Positions 22,523 through 33,744 of a stretch of 64,000 bases of DNA are shown here, in pieces. The stretch spans positions 5,394,001 through 5,458,000 of the forward strand of contig JAJTUQ010000001.1 of NCBI GenBank assembly GCA_021399445.1. The letters run 5' to 3'. The stretch comes from Xylogone sp. PMI_703. Taxonomy: Eukaryota > Ascomycota > Leotiomycetes. The notes under the pieces are model-generated. The model was not told the DNA's origin and did not search any database. It was given only the letters and a program-made list of their open reading frames with translations. Numbering within the stretch: the first letter of the stretch is position 1; each line of letters opens with the position of its first letter. The translations under genes and the position numbers were made by a program.

Positions 22523-23881
22523 TCATTTAATCGTCAGGATCCAGCCGTCTCCTTCTCGCTCATTTTTCTCATTCAGGCCTCCCCAGAGTAATATCCCACG
22601 AGCATCCAAATCCCCTAAGCTGGAGCTTGCAAACCAACCTCGGCTTCTCGGGACCAAGTCCCTAACATCATCGCCTTCCTTTCCTTCAGCATCTGCGACA
22701 TCAACCGGAGTCCACCGCCCCTGGCCAGTCTCCTGCCCCAGGAGATGCCATGTCTGCTCCTTAAGCTTGGTATACGAGCCAGGTTCTGACGGTAGTTTAA
22801 AAGCCCAGACGTCGGGCCAAAACTTGCCAGCTGCATTATGACCGTCATTACTAGGATCGCGTTCACCCATAAGGAGAATTAGATACTCGTTCCCCAGCCC
22901 TGCATCAATAGCATGAAATCCGGAGACACTTCTTGGGCCAGGAAACTCCAATCCCTTCTCATTGAAATCGAGAGTCGTCCAGTCACCATAGGGGGTAAGT
23001 GCAATCTCTTGTTCTGGCCCTCCAACAACGACATTATCGTCAAATGTATCAACTGCTAGTTCCAGCACATCCACTTGGCCCCCCTCCTCGCCCTGTCCAT
23101 TAAATCCACCATATCGCCATATCTTGTTTCTTGAAACTGCAAGTGATGTTCCACCTCGCGGGTTGCCTGGAGCCGATGGGAATTCTTTCCATGTACGGCT
23201 AGCCACATCAAAACCCCAGATATCATTAGTTCTTCCAGAAGCTGGGCATCCAGCATGAATGAAGAAAGTTCCATAACCGCCCATTTGCTCATCTGTTTGA
23301 GCTTGAGCTGCGATAACGCCGGTTTTGGGTTCTTCTGTATTGGGTATAACTGGTATCTGCTTTTTCCTTGACGGGGGCTCAGGCTTTTCAACAGCTACGG
23401 CGGAATGATAGGAGCGAGCAGCGGGGTATGGAGTGCCCGGCAGGGGATCAAGGAAAGACCATTTATCGGTTCGAGTATCGTATATCCAGACCCTGCCATT
23501 TTCTTCCAGAGGTTTCATATCCTTGCCGCCTCTGCCGCCGAATATAAATATGCGCTCTCCAATCACAGCAGAAGCATGTCCGACTCTCTTTTCTGGAACC
23601 TCACCATTTGGGCTCGAGGACGTAGCAGGAATCGATCGATAGTCCGCAGACGCATCATCTGTCGATGGAAGTGTGACGATGTGCATCTCATTGTCAACTG
23701 GTTCACGCGGATCGACCTCACCGCCAAAGAGATATGCACGGCCAGCGAGAACATTGATGGTATGAGATGACCTTTGAAGAGTTACAGAAGGTACTTTTAC
23801 CCACTGAGCTTGTAGATGGCGCTGTCTAGGTTGCAGTACGCCATGAACTGCTGATGAGAGCTTTTCTGTGACCCCTGTCAT
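22523..23881 (-). CDS. Kelch-repeat beta-propeller protein, 452 aa
   Basis: A single exon from the ATG at 23881. Kelch blades are visible as hydrophobic strands ending in a Gly pair, followed by a conserved Arg or Tyr and a Trp: RAYLFGGEVDP, RIFIFGGRGGKD, then WIYDTRTDKWSFLDPLP, HAGCPASGRTNDIWGFD, IWRYGGFNGQGEEGG, and near the end GILLWGGLNE. This predicts a five- to six-bladed propeller without signal peptide or membrane segment. Fungal cytosolic kelch proteins of this size are usually binding or scaffold proteins, and some resemble nitrile-specifier proteins. I cannot assign a partner. Confidence 0.85.
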   Translation of the reverse strand: MTGVTEKLSSAVHGVLQPRQRHLQAQWVKVPSVTLQRSSHTINVLAGRAYLFGGEVDPREPVDNEMHIVTLPSTDDASADYRSIPATSSSPNGEVPEKRVGHASAVIGERIFIFGGRGGKDMKPLEENGRVWIYDTRTDKWSFLDPLPGTPYPAARSYHSAVAVEKPEPPSRKKQIPVIPNTEEPKTGVIAAQAQTDEQMGGYGTFFIHAGCPASGRTNDIWGFDVASRTWKEFPSAPGNPRGGTSLAVSRNKIWRYGGFNGQGEEGGQVDVLELAVDTFDDNVVVGGPEQEIALTPYGDWTTLDFNEKGLEFPGPRSVSGFHAIDAGLGNEYLILLMGERDPSNDGHNAAGKFWPDVWAFKLPSEPGSYTKLKEQTWHLLGQETGQGRWTPVDVADAEGKEGDDVRDLVPRSRGWFASSSLGDLDARGILLWGGLNEKNEREGDGWILTIK

Positions 23882-24240
23882 GGTTGGGGCGATTTATGAA
23901 ATATTGCAAAAGAATGTTTGATATGAAGTTCCAATAAAATTTTGTCAAGTTGGGCTTCAGAGGCTTTATGGTGGTCGTCAACAGACACCCTGATGGGCTC
24001 TGAGTGACATGCCATCTTGGCGGGGCCTATGACGTTATGTTGAAAGCTGTCAGCCTTATCGGCTGATATGAGCTGTTATCAGTGCGGGGTTCTCCTTCAG
24101 CCTCGTCCAGGAGACATGCAATCAAAGAATGGGATGGATCCCAATTTGAGAAGGGAAGTACGCTTTTTGCTTTGATTATTAAATTAACAAGAGTTTATAA
24201 AAAGCCTCAGTTATATACACTAATAGATAGGGATACTGCC
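23882..24240. other. Divergent promoter region
   Basis: About 360 bases between the kelch gene (-) and the deaminase gene (+). A TATAAA-like element lies near 24195, in front of the deaminase ATG at 24241. Confidence 0.5.
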
Positions 24241-24927
24241 ATGTCTACGAAGGCTGAGGCTGCACTTACAGCATCTGCTGCTCGAGAACGTGTTCCTGAG
24301 CTCTTTCCGCAACGTACAACACCTACTAAAGCGCAAATTGATACTGCTATCAATGCAGCTCTAACAGTGCAACGACGTGCTGTTTCGTTTGGAAAGAGAC
24401 CATTCGGGGCAGTGCTTCTGGGCCCAGATAATGAGACTATACTACTGACTCATCAGAGTATAGACCAAGTAAATCACGCTGAAGTAGGTATCATAAGAAA
24501 CCAAGAAGAATATTGGAATATATAAATGATATTAACATCAACCTAGAGCTCTGTAGCTAGATTATCCTATCTTCAGTATCCAAAAGAGTTTCTCTGGACA
24601 TGCACTCTAGTTAGTACATGGGAGCCTTGTGCAATGTGTACATGTAGGTTTCTCCTTCAGCTTCTAGATAATCTAAGCAATACTAGCTAAAGGCGCTCAG
24701 CAACTATATATTGGGCACACATAGGCCGCATTATATATGCTGCCACAAATGAGCAGCTAGCCACCCTAACTGGCCCAGGCAACAAAGAGAACTTTACAAT
24801 GAAATGGCACTGCAGGGATGTCCTTGAAGGTGCGCAGAAAGACGTTGAAATTATTGGTCCTGTAGAAGGAATGGACCAGGTTGTTGTGAGGGAGAGTGAT
24901 ATTTTTTGGAGCAAGACGAGGAATTGA
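24241..24927 (+). CDS. Nucleoside/CMP-dCMP-type deaminase, 188 aa, three exons
   Basis: Exons are 24241-24483, 24547-24643 and 24701-24927, with introns of 63 and 57 nt and closing phases. The zinc site is split across exons: HAE at residues 79-81 ends exon 1 and EPCAMC (Cys109, Cys112) ends exon 2. Exon 3 starts with TIYWAHIGRIIYAATN, as expected after the PCxxC helix. FGAVLLGPDNE sits before the His. This is the cytidine deaminase-like fold of TadA/guanine deaminase/cytosine deaminase enzymes, which hydrolyse an exocyclic amine. The natural substrate cannot be read from the sequence; a free base or nucleoside is likelier than tRNA for a stand-alone protein of this kind. Other acceptor choices for intron 2 either stop in exon 3 or add residues to the motif. 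Confidence 0.8.
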
Positions 24928-25180
24928 GATACTATGCATAATTAATATTTAGGACACCAATATGAGAGGAAATATGAGCTGAATGGATAGTTCTTAGTGG
25001 CTGAACATGTTGATATCGTGGCATCAATCTCGTCAATTGACTCCTAACCGAACTTGCCCTCAGGTTCACCAATAAAAATAGAAAGCGTCAAGAATAAGTC
25101 CATATCTATCCTTTTAGCTATTAATTGAAAAAAGAAGCTGAGAGATTTAGGTAAAGGAAAAAAAAAGAAAAAGGTCAGGG

Positions 25181-25374
25181 TGACAAAAGAGTTCGCGTCC
25201 TACAGAATGCACTTGCATCCTGTAGACCTACATCTCCCCTGACACTACACTTGTAGTATCAGGCTTTATTGCCCCCCCTTTTTTTTATTTCCTTCGCTGT
25301 AACACAATTTGACCTGACCACTTTACCATCATGGCGCCTGTTGTGTTATGTGAAGCTTGCTTATTTGGGAATAT
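25181..25374 (+). repeat. Diverged repeat, copy A
   Basis: Shares ordered blocks with copy B at 26062-26267: TGACAAAAGAGTTC, then TACATCTCCCCT, then TTGACCTGAC, then TTATTTGGGAATATAT, with diverged sequence between. Farther along, the string ACGCAACGAAAC also recurs (near 25680 and 26510). Confidence 0.6.
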
Positions 25375-26061
25375 ATGGTTATGTTCGCTTTAGTTGGCTA
25401 GTGAACTTATATACATGGACAGAAGTTTTGTTGCACATCTGGGGTCTTGAAAATGGAACTAAAAGTCTTGGCATTCAGCTGTAGGGCGACTGCTCCTTAT
25501 ACTTGGTATCAGAACAGGTCTGATGGAATCTTAATGCCTCACTTCACTCTCTCGACTTTCCTATGCTGAGACATAGAGTGTATATTCCAGAAGTGAAAAG
25601 ATGTCACAAAAAAAAGCCTGGAATAGAGTTTCATTCCTCAACATGCCGAGACTTATAGTGAAAATATGGAAAGCGAAGAGACGCAACGAAACTATATGAC
25701 CTGGGCTGATGTATCATGAGCAGCCAAGTCATACCAATCAATATTTGTGACTCTGAGACCTGAAAGCCGTCACTATAATGCTCGGCAAGAGGCTATGAAA
25801 ACGATCAGACAGGCTCTCGTTGCATGCCTTCATAACGGAATCCGTCACGATACCTCTCCGCCTTTGCTCGGTGGAAGAGTGATTTATCCTTCTGCCCCCA
25901 GTTTTGAATCGCCATGAACACAAGCAACTTGACAGATATACACAATACATTAGCTAATCATCTCCCATAATGGACACGATAAAAAAAGAATGTAAAAATG
26001 AAGAAAACTTCACAGACTATACCACTTTTTTCAAATGAAAAAAGAAAATAAGAGTACTCAG

Positions 26062-26267
26062 ATGACAAAAGAGTTCAGGCCATACAGCTATCGCGTCGTG
26101 GCGTGTGTTGTATGCCTTACATCTCCCCTAATCTATCAGTGTTATTTTCACTATTAGGATTGGCCCCTTATCCCCCTCCAGAACAGTAATTGACCTGACA
26201 CTCTGCCACAAGAGGCGCTGTTTACTGTTCCTTATAGGGTACTTCTTTATTTGGGAATATATAGAAG
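26062..26267 (+). repeat. Diverged repeat, copy B
   Basis: Second copy of the segment at 25181-25374, same orientation, about 880 bases downstream, with the four conserved blocks in the same order. Confidence 0.6.
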
Positions 26268-27798
26268 CCAAGACTAAACAACGCCAAGGGTTCGCTATTG
26301 GGGTTCACATTTTGTATGCTGATGATGTGCAATAATCTGGCCACCCTGGCCTGAGAATTCCGTTGCGTCTCTGAGAATACAGAATCGTCACTATATCACT
26401 CGGCATAGCACTAGTAACATACGGTACCACCGGAGTCGCTTATAAACGACGCCGAGGATTACTTTTCTTTCAAAACAATCAGCTAGTATATGGCAAAACT
26501 AGCGAAGATACGCAACGAAACAAGGCGTCCATAGAGACATAAAAGAAATCAGAACTATTGTATTTTGGAAACCGAGAATGAGAAGCCTACTTTAGTATTC
26601 AAAGAAATAGGCCAGGATATGAAAGAAACAGACCAACCAACTTATGCACTGTAAGAAACGGAAATGAACAAACACTACTAATAGTAAGAATGGGGAGTTG
26701 AATCTAAGCATACAAAGATGGAGAGCTGATGTCAAATAATGTTGAGAAGAACGTAACTGTCAAAAGATCAAAGGATGGAGCATAAAGTCCTTGAACATGA
26801 AGTGGAAATAAGGTTGACAGGGAGGTTTCGCTTATAGGGGGACTATTAGTTCCCGTACCCAAAAATAGGGGTTTACTTTGCATAAGGACACGAAGGGGTA
26901 AAATTTTGTTGCATGTCTGAGACAGTGCAGAATTCCAATACGATTGGTTATAAGGTTGCTCTGGCCAAAGTTTTGTTGCATGTCTGGGAAGATCTCTGAA
27001 CATATCCACGCGGTAAATTGCACAGTAGCCAAAAGTTCTGCATAAGGGCACGAAGAGGTAGTAAAGGTAAAGACGAAAAGTGCCGCTGGGGAAATTGGGA
27101 CGTCTTGAAGCCAGAGACTGGAATACTGGACTATATGTGAATTTAGGTTCTAATATTGATGTCCAGACTTCTACAGAGGTTGAGTGGGGTATTTTAGCTG
27201 TTATATGTGTCTGATCTTCTAGTGTGTTTAAGCATCAGTGCTTTTGAAGCGTAAAAATGCGAATACTGTCTACAACAGAAGTAATAATTGCACGCCGAGA
27301 CACACTAAAATCTAGATCTGCAATGATATCACTGATATCTGGGAAGAGGCGCACACCTTAGTTAAAGGAATGTGTGTAGACACAGATAAAGCTCCCCAAA
27401 GCGTTGACGCAGAAAGAGAGCTAAGTATAATTCACGCAATCACCTCACGTGTCACAAATATGACCAAATACTATAGACGTATCTAGAACAAGGAGAGCGT
27501 TGAGCCATAGCTTGTAAATTTCAATGATGTACGAGTAGTACAGCCATTTCCGCATAACATTCCAAGGTATCTTAAACGCCCAACCTCAAAACTTGTAACT
27601 AAGAATATTCAAGAGCAAAAAATTTGTGAAATTCATCCATCAACAAGAGGCTGTCGATACAGTTCATTATGCATAAAGCACCCATATCATAGCCAATTTC
27701 CCATGTCTATGCCTGTCATAACAGATTCCATGCATCAAAAGACCAAGAGTAATATATGATATACGAAGAATAAGTGTAACTGTGACGTGACGGACGAT

Positions 27799-29770
27799 TT
27801 AATATCCTTTGGGCTTCCTTGCCATATTGGCCACAGGGGGCGGGCCATCATCGAGTGGGTATGGAGCGGGTGGCCGCGTCCTAGCTGGAACGTTTGGTGC
27901 TCTTCCATCGAAATCAGGTATGGGAGTTTTTGGCGGTAGGGGTGGCGGCACAACCATCCCTGACACATGGAGAGGGGCAGGATAAGGGGAAGGTGCGTTT
28001 TGCGTTGGGAACTCATCGGGGTTGATAATTGCAATCTTGTCGTCTCCGTTGGCGGTCTTGTATTCTGCTGGCGTGGGACTTGTAACAACTAACTTATCTG
28101 GGTTTGGTTGCGGAATAGATGCATTTGAGGACTTCGGTGACTGGACTGCGGGGGCGAGAGATGATACAGATGAGGAGAGTGGGTGGGCGTGGTTCTCTAC
28201 AGACGAGCGGGGAGATGGTGAGTGCTTCTGCCTGGGAATTTCAAGCATATCATGCTTTCCTGATTCATAGGATGATCGTGGAGGAGGAGTATTGTGATGG
28301 AGCAAAGCCTCGGGAACTTCTGCTGGCATCTCGACGGCATTTGCGTAAGGTTCTGGAATATCCGGAAGGTTCGCGTTCTTCAATCCCTCACCACCAAAAT
28401 ATCGCAGGTTGGCACGATGGATCTTGGCTAACTTCGCCGCAGCAGATTGATTCATCTGGTGTACCTCGCTCTTTGACAGGTACCGTCTGGTTCCGGTACT
28501 TATATCGGCAAGTCTGCTCCATTCATTCATGCCAAATTCACCTACACCAATCTCCACGTTAAGACGGTAGTAATTCTCGATATTGACTCCTCTTTTGGCC
28601 AGGTATTCTTTTACCATGAACTGGTGTGTAACTTCACAGCCTTCAATCTTTGCAATTAAACGCCTCCGTGCTTCAGCGAATTCGCCCATAAATCCTTCAT
28701 ACCAGAGGTGTTGAGCTTGATCGGTGCCGTGGGGACGTTTACCGGTTCCAACACTGACGAATACACCAACGTCGCGACCAGGCCATTCATTTATAACTGC
28801 TTCATCTAATGCGTATGGAGCGGGGTTGTATTTCCCTGCTCCTTCATCAATGAATACTGACTGCCCAATTTGAATGGGTTTGAACGCAAGTCCTGTAGCT
28901 GAAGTTGCTCGCCCAGCTTCCCATATTGTGCAGTCGAACTCTGGTGCTGCCTCTTTCCTTGAGTCGTAAGATCGTAGTATTGCAGGAGCGCCATTTTTGG
29001 GAGTGCCTTTGTATATCGCAGTCACGGCGCTGTTACTAGTTAATATCATGGAGTATATCTTTCCGGGGGGCATACACTCACGTCTTGGTCCTCTTCTCCC
29101 GCTCATCATACAACTTTGCATTTGGATTTCCCCACCGCGCAGCCAAAACCGGCCTGCTCGTGTAAGGATCAAAGCCTCTGGCGCTGAAACTTACGGTGCT
29201 AGCGTTGCTAGCATGTCGTTGAGGTATACTGCTCCGAGGGCTGGAAATCGTTAACGGACTGATTGGGCTCATAAGCCCACCAGGCTCATCGCCATCATTG
29301 CCTTCGGTCTCGTATACTGTATGTTCTCTCACGCACTCTTTTATCGCCTCTTCTAACTTCGATGCCTTGTATAAGGTGGATCGATATGGAATTCCAGCGA
29401 TAGTTTTATCCGTCTCGAAAACTTTCCTCGTCATCCGTACGTACACTTCTTTGCATGTTTCTAAATCCAGTCGCAATCGCCCAAGCATAATCGCGATCAG
29501 CCCGCCAGTGCCCGTCCCAACGATCAGGTCAAAATGATCGCATGGCTTAGGTATCTGGCCTCTTTTAGGCGCTTTACCTTCAATCTCGACATACGTTCTG
29601 TGCATCAATTCCTGCAGAATGATGAGCATGGAATATCCTCGAACGCCACCTCCATCTAAATAAACGTTAGCAACAGTCGCGATTCATATCCGATAGTATT
29701 TACCTAGCGATAATATTCGAAGAGGTGGCCCTTTAGTCGTGTCCTTTCTTTTCAACCCGTTCTTGTCCAT
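27799..29770 (-). CDS. Patatin-like protein, 623 aa, with altered catalytic serine motif
   Basis: Exons are 29704-29770, 29082-29655 and 27799-29029; introns of 48 and 52 nt close in phase. The patatin fold is clear: LRILSLDGGGVRG (oxyanion loop, residues 23-29), FDLIVGTGTGGLIAIMLGRL, and the late FIDEGAGKYNP holding the Asp (about 275). The usual nucleophile motif G-x-S-x-G reads G-T-G-T-G, so Gly71 replaces the serine; the codon is GGC. The C-terminal 200 residues are Pro/Ser-rich and look disordered. Patatins are lipid acyl hydrolases. With the serine missing, this one is either inactive and used for lipid binding, or works by another residue. I believe related fungal proteins share this change, but I could not check. 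Confidence 0.85.
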
Positions 29771-31116
29771 GTTGATTGTTGAGTTTGAAAAAGCTCTCGA
29801 TGGAGCCGAAAGCGCCGCTATTGTATCTTAGCTGAGAAGACCGATACGGGCGTAGTCAGATGAGCCAGGAAGCAGCGCGAGCTAGTGCCAACCAAGGACC
29901 TTGGCAGCAACTGTGAGCTCTTTCAGGTATGTTCGCTTTGTCTGTATTGTATTCGGGTTCTTTGAAGCTATATCGGTTGAAAGGAGTGCTTTGTTGTATA
30001 AACCTTCTCGTGCGACAAGTGCGACGAGGTCGTTCCCGGTGACTTGCCCCTCGTTAGTAAAGAGTGCACCTGCCACCACCGACGTGACTAAACGATGGAA
30101 AAGAAGTCGCCTCTGCAATTTCACACAGTAATCAAGTGTTGAAGAGGTTAGGTTGAGGATCCATAAAATTTTCGCGAGGAATTCTAGAAGGATGTCTCCT
30201 CTTTACAGTTGTTGCCTGGGCCCGGTCGCATGTACTTGTATATGCGGATTGCTCTAAATCAGTGGGCGAGGGGAAATGTTGACCTGGGGAACGTCACTGC
30301 CCAGGGACAGCCTCGCAGGTCACTGCCTCCTTTGTTTGAGCTCTTATTTAGAATGCAACGTGGTAACGATTCGCAGCTCCAGAACTGCTGTTGGATTGCT
30401 CGTACCTTATACGCATCTACCCTACTTACGGAATATCAGCTTCGAACAGCGATGGGGATGGGCAGCCACCTCGCATGCGTATCCCCGGTCGTTGATTTGG
30501 TCACAGCCCGTGCCGAGAAGATGACGTTGAGCTGGTACGCGCTGTGGAGGGGTCGGCGGGGTGGCTGTGCACGTCACTGACAAAGCTCGTGGCAAGAGCG
30601 CTACCCTATCAGATCCAGCGAATCACATATCGAAGTACCAGACTTTAATGCAACATAATAAATCATCCCTCTATTTAACCTTGTTTATTTGGCTGTTTAC
30701 TTGTAGAAGTTTCCGGCTCATATCCAGGTTACTCAATGAGATGAACAGGAGACAAGTGCAGCTTCCTCAATTGAGTGAATCTGGACAGCTTAAGAGGTAT
30801 TTAGGGCCTACAAGTATCTTTGGATCAAAGCCTATTTTACCCTGGCAATAACTCCCACTTCCTGTATTTCAGAATATCGCTCTAGTGATCGAGGCGAGCG
30901 AGGGTGCTGGATCCCTGGAATCGATATTGCCCCCCTACTTATGAAGACCTGAGCATGGCGGCCTTGTATGATGAGAATCTGGTTTAGTACTTTCCTAACT
31001 GATGCGATTGGAAGAAGCTCGCACAGTAGAACATGAAATAACCAATTATCCAAGTCTATTTATAGACCAGAATCTACATTAAAAGTAATAGTGGAGAATC
31101 TGAACTCTTTCTCAAA
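29771..31116. other. Intergenic region with one exon-like open frame
   Basis: Includes the patatin gene promoter and the 3' flank of the ammonium transporter gene. The only stretch with protein-like composition is the minus-strand frame at 29882-30109, listed separately. Other frames are short and overlap. Confidence 0.45.
29882..30109 (-). CDS. Possible orphan exon of an unknown protein
   Basis: A minus-strand frame preceded by a plausible acceptor (AAATTGCAG) reads as about 75 residues: RLLFHRLVTSVVAGALF, then VTGNDLVALVAREGLYNKALL, and an end in LTVAAKVLGWH before a TAG. The alternation of hydrophobic and charged residues looks coding. There is no in-frame ATG and I found no clear upstream exon, so it may be a remnant of a broken gene or the last exon of a small one. 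The family is not recognised. It is divergent from the patatin gene, with 110 bases between. Confidence 0.3.
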   Translation of the reverse strand, partial: RLLFHRLVTSVVAGALFTNEGQVTGNDLVALVAREGLYNKALLSTDIASKNPNTIQTKRTYLKELTVAAKVLGWH

Positions 31117-32849
31117 CTAAGCATTCTTTACTGCTTCTTCACTTACCTGTGCCACCTTTGGGGTGGCGACACCGCTGGTCTCTGCTCCACTATTTTCGGC
31201 CATTCTTTCGAGCTCCTCTCTTCTTTTGGATAATTCTTCGAAAATGCCCCAATCTCCGATTTGTTCATCGAAGAACTGGTCAATATCCAGGCCCTGCATC
31301 TCAGCTTCCTCCGTAACGCGAAGATGCATACCGGGAATAAATTTCAAAATATATAAAAGGATACATGAGACCAGGAATGAGTAAGATGAAATGGCAGTGA
31401 TTTCGGCGAATTGACGACCAATTTGAATGCCATTGCCATCATAACCACCCGGGGCGGAGGTAACACCATCTAACATGCTTACTATGAAAATGTCAATAGA
31501 TCTCTCAAGATATAGTAAATAGTACAAGTTGAATCAAGCTAAATAAAGGAGAGTAGGAACGTACTTGATTCCGTGGCAAATATACCAGTCAAAAAGCTGC
31601 CAACCATTCCGCCAATCCCATGAAGCTTGAAAACATCCATGCCTTCATCAATGTGCAACCAGTCATTCACATTTTGCATTAAGGCACACACCACGGCAGT
31701 TAGAAATCCAATGACGGCTGCGCACCAGACATTGACATAACCAGCAGCAGGGGTTATACCCACCAATCCGGCAATAGCGCCTTCGCAGGCACCAACCACA
31801 CTGAATTTACGGCCATGTTTAATATAATCCACTAGAACCCATCCGATCATACCAGTAGAGGCGGCAGTATTGGTGTTAAATGCTGCAAGCATAGCTCGGA
31901 CAGAGGCGTTGAGGGCACTGCCACCATTGAAACCGAACCAACCGAACCAGATCAAAACTGTTCCCAGGAAGACCAGAGTGGTGTTGTGAGGTTTACCAAC
32001 GGACTTGTCACCGTTGTGCTTGCGTTTTCCGAGAACAAGTGCGTAAGCTAGGGCAGACCATCCTGAGGCAATATGGACTGGTCCACCGCCTGCAAAATCA
32101 AGTGAGGGCAGCTAAAATCAGACAACATGTTAGATGAGTTCTTTCTTGATAATAGGTGTGAGGGTTAGAGCTCACATTGAACAGCCACCCGTTCGGATTC
32201 CATGTCCAGCACGCAATTGGGCAGTACACGATGGTAGCCCAGAAGAACCCAAATACGAGACTAGGGATGATGCGCCCCCTCTCAAAAGCTCCACCAACCA
32301 CGATCTGAACAGTGCAGGCACTGTTTGTGATGTCAGCTAGGACTACTCCCCTATTGCCCAAGTCTCACAGAAAATACTCACCAGAACAACAGTTGGTAAA
32401 GACAGAACACAATCTCAGGAATCACTGCACTACCGACGCTGGGAGCGGCCATCACGTTCTTCATCCCAAAATTGGCCATATCGCCAATGAACGGGCCTGC
32501 AGTCCTTGAGTATGCCAATGTATACCCCCAGAACATCCACTGAAAGGTGGTAACGGCTCCAACCATAAGACTCTGAAAGAGCAATGCCAGGGCCGATTTA
32601 CGGCGCGCAAGACCACCATAGAGAAGACCGATACCGGGAATAATAAGCCAGACTATAAAACCACAAAATACGAGGTATGTATAGTGATACTCAAAGCCGA
32701 CATATTGAGCGTTAACATCGACGAGCTTTGGATCCCCGCCATTGGGAATGGAGGAGTTGAATTCTGGAGCCTATCTCATATTGTTAGCTTAGATGTTTTG
32801 AAAAGTCCATTAGCCGTGTGATTGAGAAACAATGACTTACAGAACTCAT
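31117..32849 (-). CDS. Ammonium transporter (MEP/AMT family), 484 aa, five exons
   Basis: Exons are 32841-32849 (only MSS), 32382-32770, 32176-32320, 31565-32111 and 31117-31481; all phases close. The protein has the eleven-helix AMT/MEP layout. Recognisable segments are YLVFCGFIVWLIIPGIGLLYGGL, GAVTTFQWMFWGYTLAYS, DFAGGGPVHIASGWSALAYA, FLGTVLIWFGWFGFNGGSALNA, LHGIGGMVGSFLTGIFA and a cytosolic tail beginning LRVTEEAEMQGLDIDQ. The first conserved pore His lies in the GGGPVHI segment and the second in KLHGIGG. It imports ammonium across the plasma membrane; fungal Mep2-type members also sense nitrogen. GATAAG sites upstream suggest nitrogen-repression control by an AreA/NIT2-type GATA factor. 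The nine-base first exon is unusual but in phase. Confidence 0.9.
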
Positions 32850-33152
32850 TATAAGGGCCAACTATCTACGCTTTCCTGGTAGGTTGGGGCGTATCAAATG
32901 AGAAATCCCAAACTCTGCTCCATGGGAGCAGGAGCCCTGTATATGTATCTGAATATTCATCCCCATTACTGCACCTACCAACCCAGAGCTATCCGGTCTT
33001 TTCCATCTCCGTATTGCCAAGGGCCTTGGCAGTTACGGGGTGTATCTAAGCCGCATACTTTCCAAGCTTAAGCAAGAAATAACAAGGGATAATAACATAG
33101 TTTTTGTAATTGGGTATAAAATAAAGCAAAACTGTTGGTGGTAGTGATGACT

Positions 33153-33176
33153 GATAAGAGATCTGATACTGATAAG
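33153..33176 (+). promoter_or_regulatory. Paired GATAAG sites upstream of the ammonium transporter
   Basis: GATAAG at 33153-33158 and again at 33171-33176, about 305-325 bases upstream of the transporter start. Paired GATA motifs are the known binding layout of AreA/NIT2 nitrogen regulators. Confidence 0.5.
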
Positions 33177-33457
33177 CTACGGGTACTTACTCTTGGCGAA
33201 GGTAGCTATCCCCTTTCAGGACAACAAGTCCCGCACTTGTCACTGGCTAGCCATTGGGATATGGACTTTCATCTCAATTATCAATATTTTTCAGACATGA
33301 TAAACAGCCTTTGGTCTATTTATCTGTTTTCTTGGCAGTACCAAATGCTCATTCCCGTAGACTTGGCACCCGAAGCCATGGTTTCGTGGCGAGAACTCAG
33401 ACTTAAGAACGTGGGATAAGCATGACAATCTCATGGGAAAGGACATGTTTAAATAGC

Positions 33458-33463
33458 GATAAG
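33458..33463 (+). promoter_or_regulatory. Third GATAAG site
   Basis: A single GATAAG about 610 bases upstream of the ammonium transporter start. On its own it could be chance. Confidence 0.35.
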
Positions 33464-33744
33464 CAATAGAAGTTTTAGAAGAAATCCTAACTATAAACTA
33501 GAAATCTATAAATAGAAACAAAAATACTCTAACTATGAGACTGGCCCTGCCAGTGTAAAGAATAAAGAAAGCAAAGAAAATCAAACGAGAGAACGAAAAT
33601 AGTGTCCGGGTATCCCAACAATGCTAAAAGAAATTGCTTGATGCATAATGTGAGACTAAACTCTATTATCCTTGTAAATTAACCCCAAAAATAAAACCAA
33701 TAGTTGTATTCTTTGAAATGATTGCATGACTTGTTGCATTGAAT

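Larger units (their letters stand above)
24928..27798. other. Gene-free region with decayed repeats
   Basis: Nearly 2.9 kb without a convincing frame. It contains two diverged copies of a roughly 200-bp segment (annotated separately) and smaller related patches further on. One patch, around TTTTGTTGCATGTCTG, occurs twice near 26900 and 26970, and a GCATAAGG-CACGAAG patch occurs near 26880 and 27040. AT-rich runs are common. It looks like old mobile-element or duplicated DNA worn down by mutation; no transposase or reverse-transcriptase remnant is legible. Confidence 0.55.
32850..33744. other. Intergenic region, promoter of the ammonium transporter
   Basis: About 900 bases between the transporter start and the 3' end of the Zn2Cys6 gene. 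It holds several GATA motifs (separate entries). A 94-codon plus-strand frame here shows no family features and I do not call it. Confidence 0.5.

Noticed and set aside
33135..33419. Plus-strand frame of 94 codons upstream of the ammonium transporter
   Set aside because: It sits in the promoter with the GATA sites and shows no protein family features.
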